This document shows, in pieces, positions 7,858 to 15,702 of a stretch of 22,686 bases of DNA (position 1 is its first letter; every line of letters begins with the position of its first letter). The translations under genes were made by a program, and so were the position numbers. Source of the DNA: JBCCDY01 sp039030555 (GTDB lineage: Bacteria; Bacteroidota; Bacteroidia; Cytophagales; Cyclobacteriaceae); the NCBI GenBank assembly GCA_039030555.1, contig JBCCDY010000036.1, positions 1 through 22,686 of the forward strand, in the 5' to 3' direction. The notes under the pieces were generated by a model that ran no database searches, had not been told where the DNA came from, and was given only the letters and a program-made list of their open reading frames with translations.

Positions 7858-8610
7858 CTATTCCTGAGGCTCATATTCAAGAATCATAGCTCCTAATACT
7901 TTAGGATCTTCAATATTTTTTAGACTTTTTTCTAATGCTTTAGTGTTTTTATCAAACAAAATGTCTTCCGACTTGACTAATAATTCTTTGGTATGACTTA
8001 AAACCCGGATCCTATCCTTATAATCACATTGTTTAATGTTCTTTAATATTTTTAGGTCGTATTTGTAAGCTTCCGACATTGCATTGTATAAATGTCTTTT
8101 ATTAATCTTTACCGATTCTTTTTCATCCAAACCACCAAAATTAAAGTTGTACTCTTTCGTTTCGATGAATAGATTCTCAACTCTTCCTTTTAACTGAAAA
8201 ACGTCATTCCAACTTCTATAATACTCTGTTTCAAGTCGATCTTGTTTCAAAGACCATTCTTTATAAAACGTATCTATTGCTGACAGTTTCAAATAAGAGA
8301 AAAGTGTTAATTTTTGAATACTATCTAATTCCGATCGAACGTCAACGTTCGATTTTTCTAAATATTTGACCCTACTTTTTATACGTTTTTTTAAAAGAAG
8401 CTCTTCCTTAATTATGCTCAAATCGCTATATTCATTTGCATTAACTATAGAGTCAATTCTCTCCAGGTTAACATAAATAGCATCTATTAATTCAAGTTGC
8501 CCTTCAGTTTCCTGATTGATTTCATTTGCAGTAACAGTTGTATTATAAAAAGATAAACTTAGAACAACAAAAATTACAAATGTGCTCAGTAGATTGTATG
8601 ATCTTGACAT
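7858..8610 (-). CDS. Exported helical protein of unknown function
   Basis: A 250-residue protein with no recognised family. The N-terminus (MSRSYNLLSTFVIFVVLSLSFYNTTVTA) is a signal peptide or membrane anchor. The remainder is almost entirely charged and helical, with long stretches that look like coiled coil (for example ERIDSIVNANEYSDLSIIKEELLLKKRIKSRVKYLEK) and a single cysteine in the mature part. No enzymatic motif is visible. The role could be structural or regulatory in the periplasm. It is transcribed leftward and ends four bases from the stop of the convergent gene at 7128-7853, with no terminator hairpin between them. Upstream is a long AT-rich intergenic region. A possible -7 box TATTTTTG lies on the minus strand at 8772-8765. 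Confidence 0.65.
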   Translation of the reverse strand: MSRSYNLLSTFVIFVVLSLSFYNTTVTANEINQETEGQLELIDAIYVNLERIDSIVNANEYSDLSIIKEELLLKKRIKSRVKYLEKSNVDVRSELDSIQKLTLFSYLKLSAIDTFYKEWSLKQDRLETEYYRSWNDVFQLKGRVENLFIETKEYNFNFGGLDEKESVKINKRHLYNAMSEAYKYDLKILKNIKQCDYKDRIRVLSHTKELLVKSEDILFDKNTKALEKSLKNIEDPKVLGAMILEYEPQE

Positions 8611-9311
8611 TTTATTACTTGGTCTTTATAAAAATCGTTATCACTAAAATTACAACAATACGGTTACTACAAGAAACTTTGATTAGATTAATAATTGGAA
8701 TTTGTAAATGTTAGGCTAAGAATTTTGATTTAGTCTGAACATTGGATTTTATTTATTCAAAAGACAAAAATATTATTCTCTTAAACTTAATTATAAGTTT
8801 GCTGACTAAAATTAAGCTAGTTTACAAATGGTACATATATTTTTGATACTGTATTATTACATGCTTGCTGTAGCTTTAATTAGAGAAACAACAATTAGAA
8901 CTTTTTATTGATAAAGTCTGATTTACAAATATGGTTATCCTCTATTATCAATAATTTTTTTTAAAAAAAAACTCTCATGCTACGCTGGGAATTACACTTA
9001 AAACTAACACTGTAAGTCATTCCTGTGTCTACAGTAATCCATAAAACGTCTTATGAACTATCATTTTGTAAATATAGTGATGTGAACTTGTTCACATCCC
9101 TTAGAAATTAATTTATGATATGATAGTAAGCTTATTAATTAAGGCTTAAATGTTAAGGCTTTTCTTGGAGCTATAAGTTTAACGTCAAGATTTGTAATGG
9201 GCTAGTAAAAATTAGCTTAAAATATTACAAAATGAATGACAAATGAATTTTAACAATAACCGTTCTTTATCTTTATATATTGTAAGGTGTAAATGTAAAT
9301 GAGTGCTTATT
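8611..9311. other. AT-rich intergenic region of about 700 bases between divergent genes
   Basis: I see no convincing gene here on either strand. It separates the minus-strand exported protein from the plus-strand lipoprotein gene. Contents include a T8-A9 homopolymer junction at 8955-8971, a weak inverted repeat ACTGTA...TACAGT (9009-9035), the strong palindrome at 9080-9097 described separately, and a 14-base-spaced direct repeat TTAAGGCTT (9139-9147 and 9153-9161). The plus-strand promoter is uncertain: TATCTTTA at 9268-9275 and TAAGTTTA near 9174 are near matches to TAnnTTTG. A small RNA cannot be excluded. Confidence 0.6.
9080..9097. promoter_or_regulatory. Perfect CRP/FNR-type palindrome (TGTGA-N6-TCACA)
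   Basis: ATGTGAAC-TT-GTTCACAT is an 18-base perfect palindrome that contains TGTGA and TCACA with exactly six bases between them, the classical CRP consensus layout. It lies about 215 bases before the lipoprotein ATG at 9312 and about 470 bases from the divergent gene. Bacteroidota have CRP/FNR-family regulators, so binding is plausible. No such regulator gene is in the window. Confidence 0.5.
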
Positions 9312-9710
9312 ATGAGGTTATGTGTAATGTATTTATTCGGACTAATAGTATTCTTTTCATGTAAAAAATCAAAAGTAGTATCTAATACAATAGATTATAA
9401 AACTACTAGAAGAATTATTCAAGATGACTCAGAAAATGTTATATTAAAAGATGGTGGGTTATCAAAGGGGGCAATTAGAGTAGAGGGAAAAGTTCTGGAC
9501 TTAGGTTTAAGCAATAAATTAATTCAGATTGAAATAATTAATGTTATAGCCTTAGGAGAAACTCCACTATCAGCTGCTCCAAAAAAAGGTGACATCTTAA
9601 ATCTAAATAAAAGTAGTGCTATAGAATTTTCGGTAGGCGGCAATTATTTGTTGGAAGTTTTATTGGATCCAAGTGGAAGCAATAAAGGAAGAATAATGAA
9701 AGTCCTCTAG
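9312..9710 (+). CDS. Small predicted lipoprotein of unknown function
   Basis: A 132-residue protein. I start it at the ATG at 9312; a GTG three codons earlier (9303) would only add three residues. The N-terminus MRLCVMYLFGLIVFFSCKKSK is a short lipoprotein signal with a relaxed lipobox FFSC (Cys17). The cysteine is followed by lysines rather than acidic residues, which argues against the known surface-export signals and for a periplasm-facing location. The remainder looks beta-rich (AIRVEGKVLDLGL, IQIEIINVIALG, KGDILNLN, NYLLEVLLD), perhaps one small sandwich domain. I recognise no family. It ends 20 bases before the start of the large type IX-secreted protein, so the two are probably co-transcribed, and it may serve that protein. 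A CRP-like palindrome lies upstream. Confidence 0.65.
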   Translation: MRLCVMYLFGLIVFFSCKKSKVVSNTIDYKTTRRIIQDDSENVILKDGGLSKGAIRVEGKVLDLGLSNKLIQIEIINVIALGETPLSAAPKKGDILNLNKSSAIEFSVGGNYLLEVLLDPSGSNKGRIMKVL

Positions 9711-9730
9711 AAATAATAAGAAATCGAATT

Positions 9731-12700
9731 ATGAAAAAGTTTATATTAATTATTTGCCCTTTGTTTCTAATTGTTTTACTAGTATTTGGTATTAGAATAG
9801 GATTACAAGAAAATAATTATTCACAATTGCGAAGTATCGAAAGGCCTAAATTAGATTTAGAAAACATCCCAGATATAAGCATCCCAACATCACAAGGAGA
9901 TTTTGATAACCCCCACGCTAGACTAAATTACGAGTTTTTGCGATTACAAAGTCCAAAAACCCATAGAATCCCTCAGAATATACGAGTTAAAGAATTGGTT
10001 TTTACAAAAAAGCTTCCAAAGTCTGATAGAATCTCATCATCTAGTAATAGTAGAACAAAAGAAATCGCATTCAACTTTGAGTCAAGAGGACCAATCAATA
10101 TAGGAGGAAGAACGAGAGCTGTCGCGCTCGATATGTCTGACGCTTCTTTTAATACGATTTTGGCGGGAGGTGTTTCAGGAGGCATGTGGAGAACGACAGA
10201 TTTAGGGGAAACTTGGACTCAAACAACAACCCCAGACCAATTTCCTAGTGTAGTAAGTATTGTTCAGGATACTAGACCAGGAAATGAAAACATATGGTAT
10301 TATGGAACCGGGGAGATTATTGGTAACTCAGCGAGCGATAGAAGTGGTTTGGCTATTTTCCGGGGGGACGGGATTTATAAATCAACAGACTCAGGGCAAT
10401 CATGGAGTGTTATACCCTCTACATCGGATGGTGATATAACAAATATTGATAATCCCGTAAGGTTCGTCAACCGATTAGTGATAGATACAACAAATCAAGT
10501 AGAAGATGAACTGTATGCTGCTGTAATAGATGGAATAATTAGGACTAGTGATGGGTTTGAAACTTTTGAATTTGTTCTGGGAGATACATCGAATACTAGT
10601 TTAAGCACGGAAGTAGCTATTACGTCTACAGGAGTTTTATATGCAACTATATCAGATGATTTCGGGGACAATACAGAGATAGGAATATGGACTTCAGCAG
10701 ATGGACTAAACTGGACCGAAATTCCAGTACCTGATTCCATTTCTACCCCAGGGTTTGAACGAACGACAATAGGGATAAGCCCATCCAATGAAAGTTTGGT
10801 TTACTTCTTTAGAACAGAATCATCTGGCGAAGACTTTAATCTTTTCCTATATAATGCTGAAGAAGATACACTAATTGTTCGCCCGGAAAATGCATTGCCT
10901 GAAAATCTATCAACACAAAGCTCTTATGATCAATTTGTGATAGTTCATCCAACCGATCCAGATATTGTTTATTTAGGAGGGGTTGAATTATACCGTTCTA
11001 TAAATGGATTTAGGGATTCTTCTACTACACAGGTAATAGGTGGCCTATCTTTTTCTGATACTCCGGGCATTCAAGTATATGCTAACCACCATCCTGATCA
11101 GCATGATTTTTTATTTTTCCCTGACAATCCAAACAGATCAATATCGTCTCATGATGGTGGCTTAAGTATAACCAATAATAACCTCAAATCAGATACTACA
11201 AGTGATAACTTCTTTGATGCGTTAGCTCAGGAGACCGTTTCTGATTTAGTAGTAGTCGATTACGATAATTTGAATAATGGCTATAACACAGCTCAATATT
11301 TTACAATTGCTATCAACAATAAAGACGTGAACTTCCCTTGGATTATTGGTGGCCTACAAGACAATTCTTCTATTATTTCTCAAGTTGATTCTCCAACGGA
11401 ATTATGGGGAACCCTTTTCGGAGGTGATGGAGCTTTTGCTGAGCTTACAAATAACTCATTGATTGCATCAGCTCAATTTGCTCAAGCTGTAAGGTTCTCC
11501 ATTATTAATGATGGGTCCGAAACAGGAATAATATTTCCTCCAAATGCAGGAGAGAGTGATTCTTATTTGTTTGTAAATCCAATACTATCAGATCCGGTTA
11601 TCCCAAACAAGGTTTTTATTGCTGGGAGGGGCGAAATTTTCATGACTTTCGATGTAACTACGAATCCGGTTGACGAAGATTGGATTTCGATTAGTTCAAA
11701 TGTTCTTGAGGCAACTGAAGCGGTTACAGCAATGGATGCTTCTACTCAGCCTGCTAATGAGCTATATTTTGGTACTTTCAATTTAAACACAGCTTCTTCT
11801 AGAATTTTGAGGGTGGATAATACAAATTTAGATGATCCAAACACAGTAGCATTAAGCTCCACAGGACTACCATCAAATGGGTTTATTAGTTCAATTGAGG
11901 TGAACCCTAGGAATTCAGATGACATCTTTATCGTCTATAGCAACTTCGATATTGTTAGTATATTTAATAGTCAAGATGGGGGAAATTCCTGGGTTGCAAT
12001 TGCCGGTAACTTAGAAGAAAATCCTGATGGCTCAGGGGCAGGTGTGTCTACGAGATGGATGGAAATACTACCAAACGGATCAGATAATATTTATATGGTT
12101 GGCACTAGCGCAGGTTTATTCTTTACTGAGCAACTTAATGCAATGAATACCGAATGGTTCTTAGCTGGTGAAAATACAATTGGTAATCAAGTTGTCGATA
12201 TGTTATCCGTCCGACCTATAGATGGCTATATAGCAGTTGCTACTCATGGTAATGGAGTATATCAAACTAGAGTAGATGTTCCAATTCAGGCCAATATTGT
12301 TTTAGATCAATTCCCATGTGAGGGAGATACGATTCTTATTCTACCAAATTTTGATGACCCTAATGAACAAACCGGACTAGGTCTATCTTATGAGCTCCTT
12401 ATAGACAATCAAGTGGCAGGAACTTTCGATCCTAATTCTACCGGCCTTCCGTTTGTCATACCAGACGATACACCTACAAGTTATCAAGTAAGAATAGAAA
12501 ACTCATCAGGGGAGATTTCTCTGAGTAATGAAGTTGTAATACAAGCAATTGATAACGAATTTTGTAATTCACGTCCCGTTATCCTAAATATGATAGACGA
12601 ATTGGACGAATTAAACTTGTCCTTGTTCCCCAATCCATCCTCCAAATTTATAAATGTTTCTGGTTTTGACCCCTCTGAGAATCATACTTTTTCTATCACT

Positions 12701-12838
12701 GACCTTAATGGTAATCAAATACTTGAGAATAGGCTAGTTGAAGAACGGATTAATATTTCGAGTCTAAACCCTGGGGTATACATTTTCTCATTAGATAATG
12801 GCTCTGAAAAAGCGGTAAAAAGATTCATCGTCGAATAG
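9731..12838 (+). CDS. Type IX-secreted Asp-box (sialidase-like/VPS10-like propeller) protein
   Basis: A 1035-residue secreted protein. Residues 1-24 form a hydrophobic signal segment, followed by a low-complexity linker to about residue 110. From about 115 the sequence is beta-propeller-like with repeated Asp-box motifs (S-x-D-x-G-x-x-W): TTDLGETW at about 155-162, STDSGQSW at about 218-225, SADGLNW, and SQDGGNSW further on. After the propeller there is an Ig-like stretch (about 870-945). The last 75 residues (from LNLSLFPNPSS, through ITDLNGNQI and INISSLNPGVYIFSL, to KRFIVE) are a type A C-terminal sorting domain of the type IX secretion system. The protein should therefore cross the outer membrane and be attached to the surface or released. 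Asp boxes occur in sialidases but also in non-enzymatic propellers; I see no conserved sialidase arginine triad, so enzymatic activity is not claimed. It follows a small lipoprotein gene by 20 bases. Confidence 0.88.
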   Translation: MKKFILIICPLFLIVLLVFGIRIGLQENNYSQLRSIERPKLDLENIPDISIPTSQGDFDNPHARLNYEFLRLQSPKTHRIPQNIRVKELVFTKKLPKSDRISSSSNSRTKEIAFNFESRGPINIGGRTRAVALDMSDASFNTILAGGVSGGMWRTTDLGETWTQTTTPDQFPSVVSIVQDTRPGNENIWYYGTGEIIGNSASDRSGLAIFRGDGIYKSTDSGQSWSVIPSTSDGDITNIDNPVRFVNRLVIDTTNQVEDELYAAVIDGIIRTSDGFETFEFVLGDTSNTSLSTEVAITSTGVLYATISDDFGDNTEIGIWTSADGLNWTEIPVPDSISTPGFERTTIGISPSNESLVYFFRTESSGEDFNLFLYNAEEDTLIVRPENALPENLSTQSSYDQFVIVHPTDPDIVYLGGVELYRSINGFRDSSTTQVIGGLSFSDTPGIQVYANHHPDQHDFLFFPDNPNRSISSHDGGLSITNNNLKSDTTSDNFFDALAQETVSDLVVVDYDNLNNGYNTAQYFTIAINNKDVNFPWIIGGLQDNSSIISQVDSPTELWGTLFGGDGAFAELTNNSLIASAQFAQAVRFSIINDGSETGIIFPPNAGESDSYLFVNPILSDPVIPNKVFIAGRGEIFMTFDVTTNPVDEDWISISSNVLEATEAVTAMDASTQPANELYFGTFNLNTASSRILRVDNTNLDDPNTVALSSTGLPSNGFISSIEVNPRNSDDIFIVYSNFDIVSIFNSQDGGNSWVAIAGNLEENPDGSGAGVSTRWMEILPNGSDNIYMVGTSAGLFFTEQLNAMNTEWFLAGENTIGNQVVDMLSVRPIDGYIAVATHGNGVYQTRVDVPIQANIVLDQFPCEGDTILILPNFDDPNEQTGLGLSYELLIDNQVAGTFDPNSTGLPFVIPDDTPTSYQVRIENSSGEISLSNEVVIQAIDNEFCNSRPVILNMIDELDELNLSLFPNPSSKFINVSGFDPSENHTFSITDLNGNQILENRLVEERINISSLNPGVYIFSLDNGSEKAVKRFIVE

Positions 12839-12874
12839 CTGAGTATAGCTCTTATAAAGTTGTAATCACTTTAG

Positions 12875-12882
12875 TAACTTTG
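12875..12882 (+). promoter_or_regulatory. Promoter -7 element TAACTTTG just before the PTPS-family gene
   Basis: An exact TAnnTTTG match that ends four bases before the ATG at 12887. A transcription start at the usual distance would fall at or next to the start codon, giving a leaderless or nearly leaderless mRNA. The nearest upstream TTG (12860-12862) is only 12 bases away, so the -33 element is not clear. Confidence 0.5.
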
Positions 12883-12886
12883 CTCC

Positions 12887-13303
12887 ATGGTTTATGTAAA
12901 TCGTAAGGAGCATTTTAACGCAGCTCATAAACTTTTTAATCCTAATTGGACTAAAGAGAAGAACGAAGAGGTTTATGGTGCTTGTGCCAATGAAAATTGG
13001 CATGGACATAATTTTGAGTTGATCGTGACTGTGAAAGGAGAACCAAATCCAGATACAGGTTTTGTAGCTGACATGAAAATTTTAGGAGATATTATAAAAT
13101 CAGAAGTAATTGACTTAGTAGATCACAAAAACCTGAACTTGGATGTGCCTTTTATGAAAGGTAAACTAGCTAGTTGTGAGATTATTATCATGGAATTTTG
13201 GAAAATTCTTAAACCGGTTGTCGAGAAAAATTTTCCAAACGCCGAATTGCACTCTTTAAAACTTGTGGAAACCCCTAAGAACTTTGTTGAATACTTTGGA
13301 TAA
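12887..13303 (+). CDS. 6-pyruvoyltetrahydropterin synthase / 6-carboxytetrahydropterin synthase family protein
   Basis: A 138-residue T-fold enzyme acting on dihydroneopterin triphosphate. Zinc ligands are His14 (FNAAHKLF), His39 and His41 (HGHNF). Catalytic residues are Cys33 and the Asp79-His80 pair (LVDHKNLN). Glu128 (LVETP) would bind the pterin ring. The spacing of the catalytic cysteine to the zinc pair is C-x5-HGH, as in animal-type 6-pyruvoyltetrahydropterin synthase, whereas the queuosine enzyme QueD typically has C-x3-HGH. It may therefore make a tetrahydropterin cofactor rather than the preQ0 precursor. Annotation pipelines usually name such genes queD; I leave the symbol open. No other pterin or queuosine gene is nearby. 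The gene has its own promoter-like box directly before the ATG, and lpxB follows after 72 bases. Confidence 0.85.
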   Translation: MVYVNRKEHFNAAHKLFNPNWTKEKNEEVYGACANENWHGHNFELIVTVKGEPNPDTGFVADMKILGDIIKSEVIDLVDHKNLNLDVPFMKGKLASCEIIIMEFWKILKPVVEKNFPNAELHSLKLVETPKNFVEYFG

Positions 13304-13308
13304 TTGGA

Positions 13309-13331
13309 TCACGGTTAACAGTTTACTGTGA
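13309..13331. other. Imperfect inverted repeat between the PTPS-family gene and lpxB
   Basis: TCACGGT pairs with ACTGTGA (one G-U) and two further A-T pairs can form inside. There is no T-run after it, so it is not a standard intrinsic terminator. It could be a weak processing hairpin or a protein site. Confidence 0.25.
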
Positions 13332-13375
13332 CCTAAATACTGAAATCTTTTATCTAATATCTTAATACTAGCATC

Positions 13376-14470
13376 TTGAAGTACTTCCTGGTCGTGGGAG
13401 AGAGGTCTGGTGACCTTCACGCAGCTAACTTGATTAAAGAATTGAAATTAGCAGACTCCACAGCTGAATTCCAATTCTATGGGGGTGATATGATGGCTGA
13501 GGAAGCTGATGGCTTAAAGCTTCATTATCGCGAGATGGCTTTTATGGGATTCTGGGAAGTGATAAAGAACTATAATCTCCTGCGTAAAATATTTAATAAT
13601 TGTATTGAAGATATAAGAGCTTACAACCCTGATGTTTTAATCTTGGTAGACTTTTCGGGATTTAATATGCGACTGGCTAAAAGGTTAGTTAAATCCGAAA
13701 CTAAGATTTTTTACTACATAGCCCCTAAGGTATGGGCCTGGAATCAGTCCAGAGCTCATAAGATTCGAGAGTATATAGATAAGCTTTATACCATACTTCC
13801 TTTCGAAACAAAGTTTTTCAATAAATATTCTGTAAACTCAAAATATGTAGGCAATCCTCTGGTAGAAAGGATCGATTCATGGCTCTTGAACAATCCTAAA
13901 AATACCGATCAGGAAAATACTATAGCGATTTTACCAGGTAGTAGACATCAGGAGGTATCAACCATGCTCGAGTTGATGTTACAGGTTGTTCCTTCATTCA
14001 AGGATTTTTCATTTGTAGTAGCAGGAGTTGATAATCTTGAACCATCGGTTTATGAGCCGATAAAAAAGCTTATTAATGTCAAGATTGAATTTGGCAGCAC
14101 TTATGAAATTCTACGAAGGAGCAAGGCTGCTATAGTAACCTCAGGGACCGCGACTCTAGAGACAGCGCTATTTAATATTCCTCAGGTGGTATGTTACAAG
14201 ACCAGTTTTATTTCATATTTGATTGGTAGGGCTATTATAAAGGTAAAGTATATCTCTTTAGTAAACTTGATAGCAGGTAGGGAGATCGTCAAAGAGTTAA
14301 TCCAAAGTAATCTAAATAAAGAAAATTTAGTGAGGGAGCTTGATCAATTAATTAACAGTTCTTCCAAAAGAGATTCAATTTTGAATGATTATAACGAAAT
14401 CAGGAATTTACTCGGAAAAGAATCTGCCTCAAAGAATGTAGCTTTAGATATTGTATGTAATAATCAGTAA
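13376..14470 (+). CDS. lpxB: Lipid-A-disaccharide synthase LpxB
   Basis: A 364-residue GT-B-fold peripheral membrane glycosyltransferase (family GT19). It joins UDP-2,3-diacylglucosamine and lipid X to form the lipid A disaccharide in lipopolysaccharide synthesis. Conserved features: VVGERSGD (Glu9, equivalent to E. coli Glu15), VDFSGFN (Asp92, equivalent to E. coli Asp98), YIAPKVWAWNQSR at 114-126, VGNPLVE, LPGSRHQEV at 186-194, TSGTATLE, and LVNLIAGREIVKE (Asn298). Length is slightly shorter than in E. coli (382). The start is a TTG: an in-frame TAA lies seven codons upstream with no ATG or GTG between, and MKYFLVVGE fits the family N-terminus. The stop is three bases from the convergent clpX stop. 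No other lipid A genes are adjacent. Confidence 0.95.
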   Translation: MKYFLVVGERSGDLHAANLIKELKLADSTAEFQFYGGDMMAEEADGLKLHYREMAFMGFWEVIKNYNLLRKIFNNCIEDIRAYNPDVLILVDFSGFNMRLAKRLVKSETKIFYYIAPKVWAWNQSRAHKIREYIDKLYTILPFETKFFNKYSVNSKYVGNPLVERIDSWLLNNPKNTDQENTIAILPGSRHQEVSTMLELMLQVVPSFKDFSFVVAGVDNLEPSVYEPIKKLINVKIEFGSTYEILRRSKAAIVTSGTATLETALFNIPQVVCYKTSFISYLIGRAIIKVKYISLVNLIAGREIVKELIQSNLNKENLVRELDQLINSSSKRDSILNDYNEIRNLLGKESASKNVALDIVCNNQ

Positions 14471-14473
14471 GTA

Positions 14474-15700
14474 TTAAGCTACTTTCAACTGGTTCATATT
14501 GCTCTTGAAGAACTGTTCTTCTGCATAAGACCTGGTGAGCTCAAATTCCTTTATATTTTCTTTTGAAGGCAATTCAAACATTGCATCGTTGACAACCGTC
14601 TCGAAAATGGATCTTAATCCTCTTGCTCCAAGCTTGTATTCCATTGCCTTTTCCACAATAAAATCGATAGCATCATCACTTATTTTAAGCTTAATTTTTT
14701 CCATTTGAAATAGCTTTTCAAACTGCTTGGTTAAAGCATTTTTAGGCTCAAGTAGTATTTTTCTTAAGACATCAGCGTCCAACGGATCAAGGTGAGTTAA
14801 TACGGGGAGTCTCCCTATTAGCTCCGGAATTAGGCCAAATTTCTTTAGATCAGGCGCAGATATGAACTGGAGATAATTATCACCTTCAAAACCAATATTA
14901 TCCTTATCACTTGATGCAAAACCAATAGGTCTCGAATCTAACCTTCTTTCTATGATCCTGGATATTCCATCAAAAGCACCACCGCAGATGAAGAGTATAT
15001 TTTCAGTATTTACAGAGATCATTTTTTGATCCGGATGCTTTCTTCCACCCTGTGGTGGTACATTCACTGTAGTACCCTCTAAAAGCTTGAGAAGTGCTTG
15101 TTGAACCCCTTCACCACTGACATCCCTTGTAATTGAAGGATTATCAGACTTTCTAGAGATCTTATCGACCTCATCAATATAAACTATTCCACGTTCTGCT
15201 GCTTCAGTATCATAATCTGCGGCTTGTAGTAATCGAGTAAGAATACTTTCAACATCCTCACCTACATAACCTGCTTCTGTTAATACCGTTGCGTCGGCAA
15301 TACAAAAAGGTACCTGGAGAATCTTAGCTATGGTTCTGGCAAGATATGTTTTACCGGTACCCGTTTCCCCAACCATTAAAATGTTGGATTTTTCTATGAC
15401 AACATCTTCATTAATATTTTTCTGCATCAGTCTTTTGTAGTGATTATAGACTGATACAGAAAGTATTTTTTTAGCCTTATCCTGACCAACTACGTACTGA
15501 TCAAGATAATCCTTCATCTCTGTTGGCTTAACCAACTTGAAATTAGGAGCATTCGGTTTGCTTTTGGTTTTAAGCTCTTCAGATAAAATCTGTTCAGCCT
15601 GATTTATACACTTATCGCATATATGAGCGTTGATCCCTGAAATCATCAGGTCGACGTCTTTTTTATTTCTACCGCAAAACGAACAGTTGATGTTGGCCAT
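14474..15700 (-). CDS. clpX: ATP-dependent Clp protease ATP-binding subunit ClpX
   Basis: A 408-residue AAA+ unfoldase that recognises tagged substrates and feeds them to ClpP in the cytoplasm. Features: an N-terminal zinc-binding domain with Cys6, Cys9, Cys28 and Cys31; Walker A GETGTGKT at 111-118; pore loop GYVG at 144-147; Walker B IVYIDEVD at 172-179; RKSDNPSITRDVSGEGVQQALLK, the usual ClpX segment leading to the pore-2 region; the ClpP-docking IGF loop at 259-261; IGRLPV at 295-300; and sensor 2 GARGLRS at 358-364. Length is normal. The ATG is two bases after the clpP stop, so the two genes are translationally close and co-transcribed. It is the last gene of the tig-clpP-clpX cluster and ends three bases from lpxB's stop, on the opposite strand. 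Confidence 0.98.
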   Translation of the reverse strand: MANINCSFCGRNKKDVDLMISGINAHICDKCINQAEQILSEELKTKSKPNAPNFKLVKPTEMKDYLDQYVVGQDKAKKILSVSVYNHYKRLMQKNINEDVVIEKSNILMVGETGTGKTYLARTIAKILQVPFCIADATVLTEAGYVGEDVESILTRLLQAADYDTEAAERGIVYIDEVDKISRKSDNPSITRDVSGEGVQQALLKLLEGTTVNVPPQGGRKHPDQKMISVNTENILFICGGAFDGISRIIERRLDSRPIGFASSDKDNIGFEGDNYLQFISAPDLKKFGLIPELIGRLPVLTHLDPLDADVLRKILLEPKNALTKQFEKLFQMEKIKLKISDDAIDFIVEKAMEYKLGARGLRSIFETVVNDAMFELPSKENIKEFELTRSYAEEQFFKSNMNQLKVA

Positions 15701-15702
15701 AA

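Noticed and set aside
9139..9161. Direct repeat TTAAGGCTT spaced by 14 bases
   Set aside because: Nine-base repeats are easy to find in AT-rich intergenic DNA; without conservation data it is not strong enough for a regulatory call.
9303..9311. GTG start for the small lipoprotein
   Set aside because: The ATG three codons later gives an equally good lipoprotein signal and is the more usual start codon.
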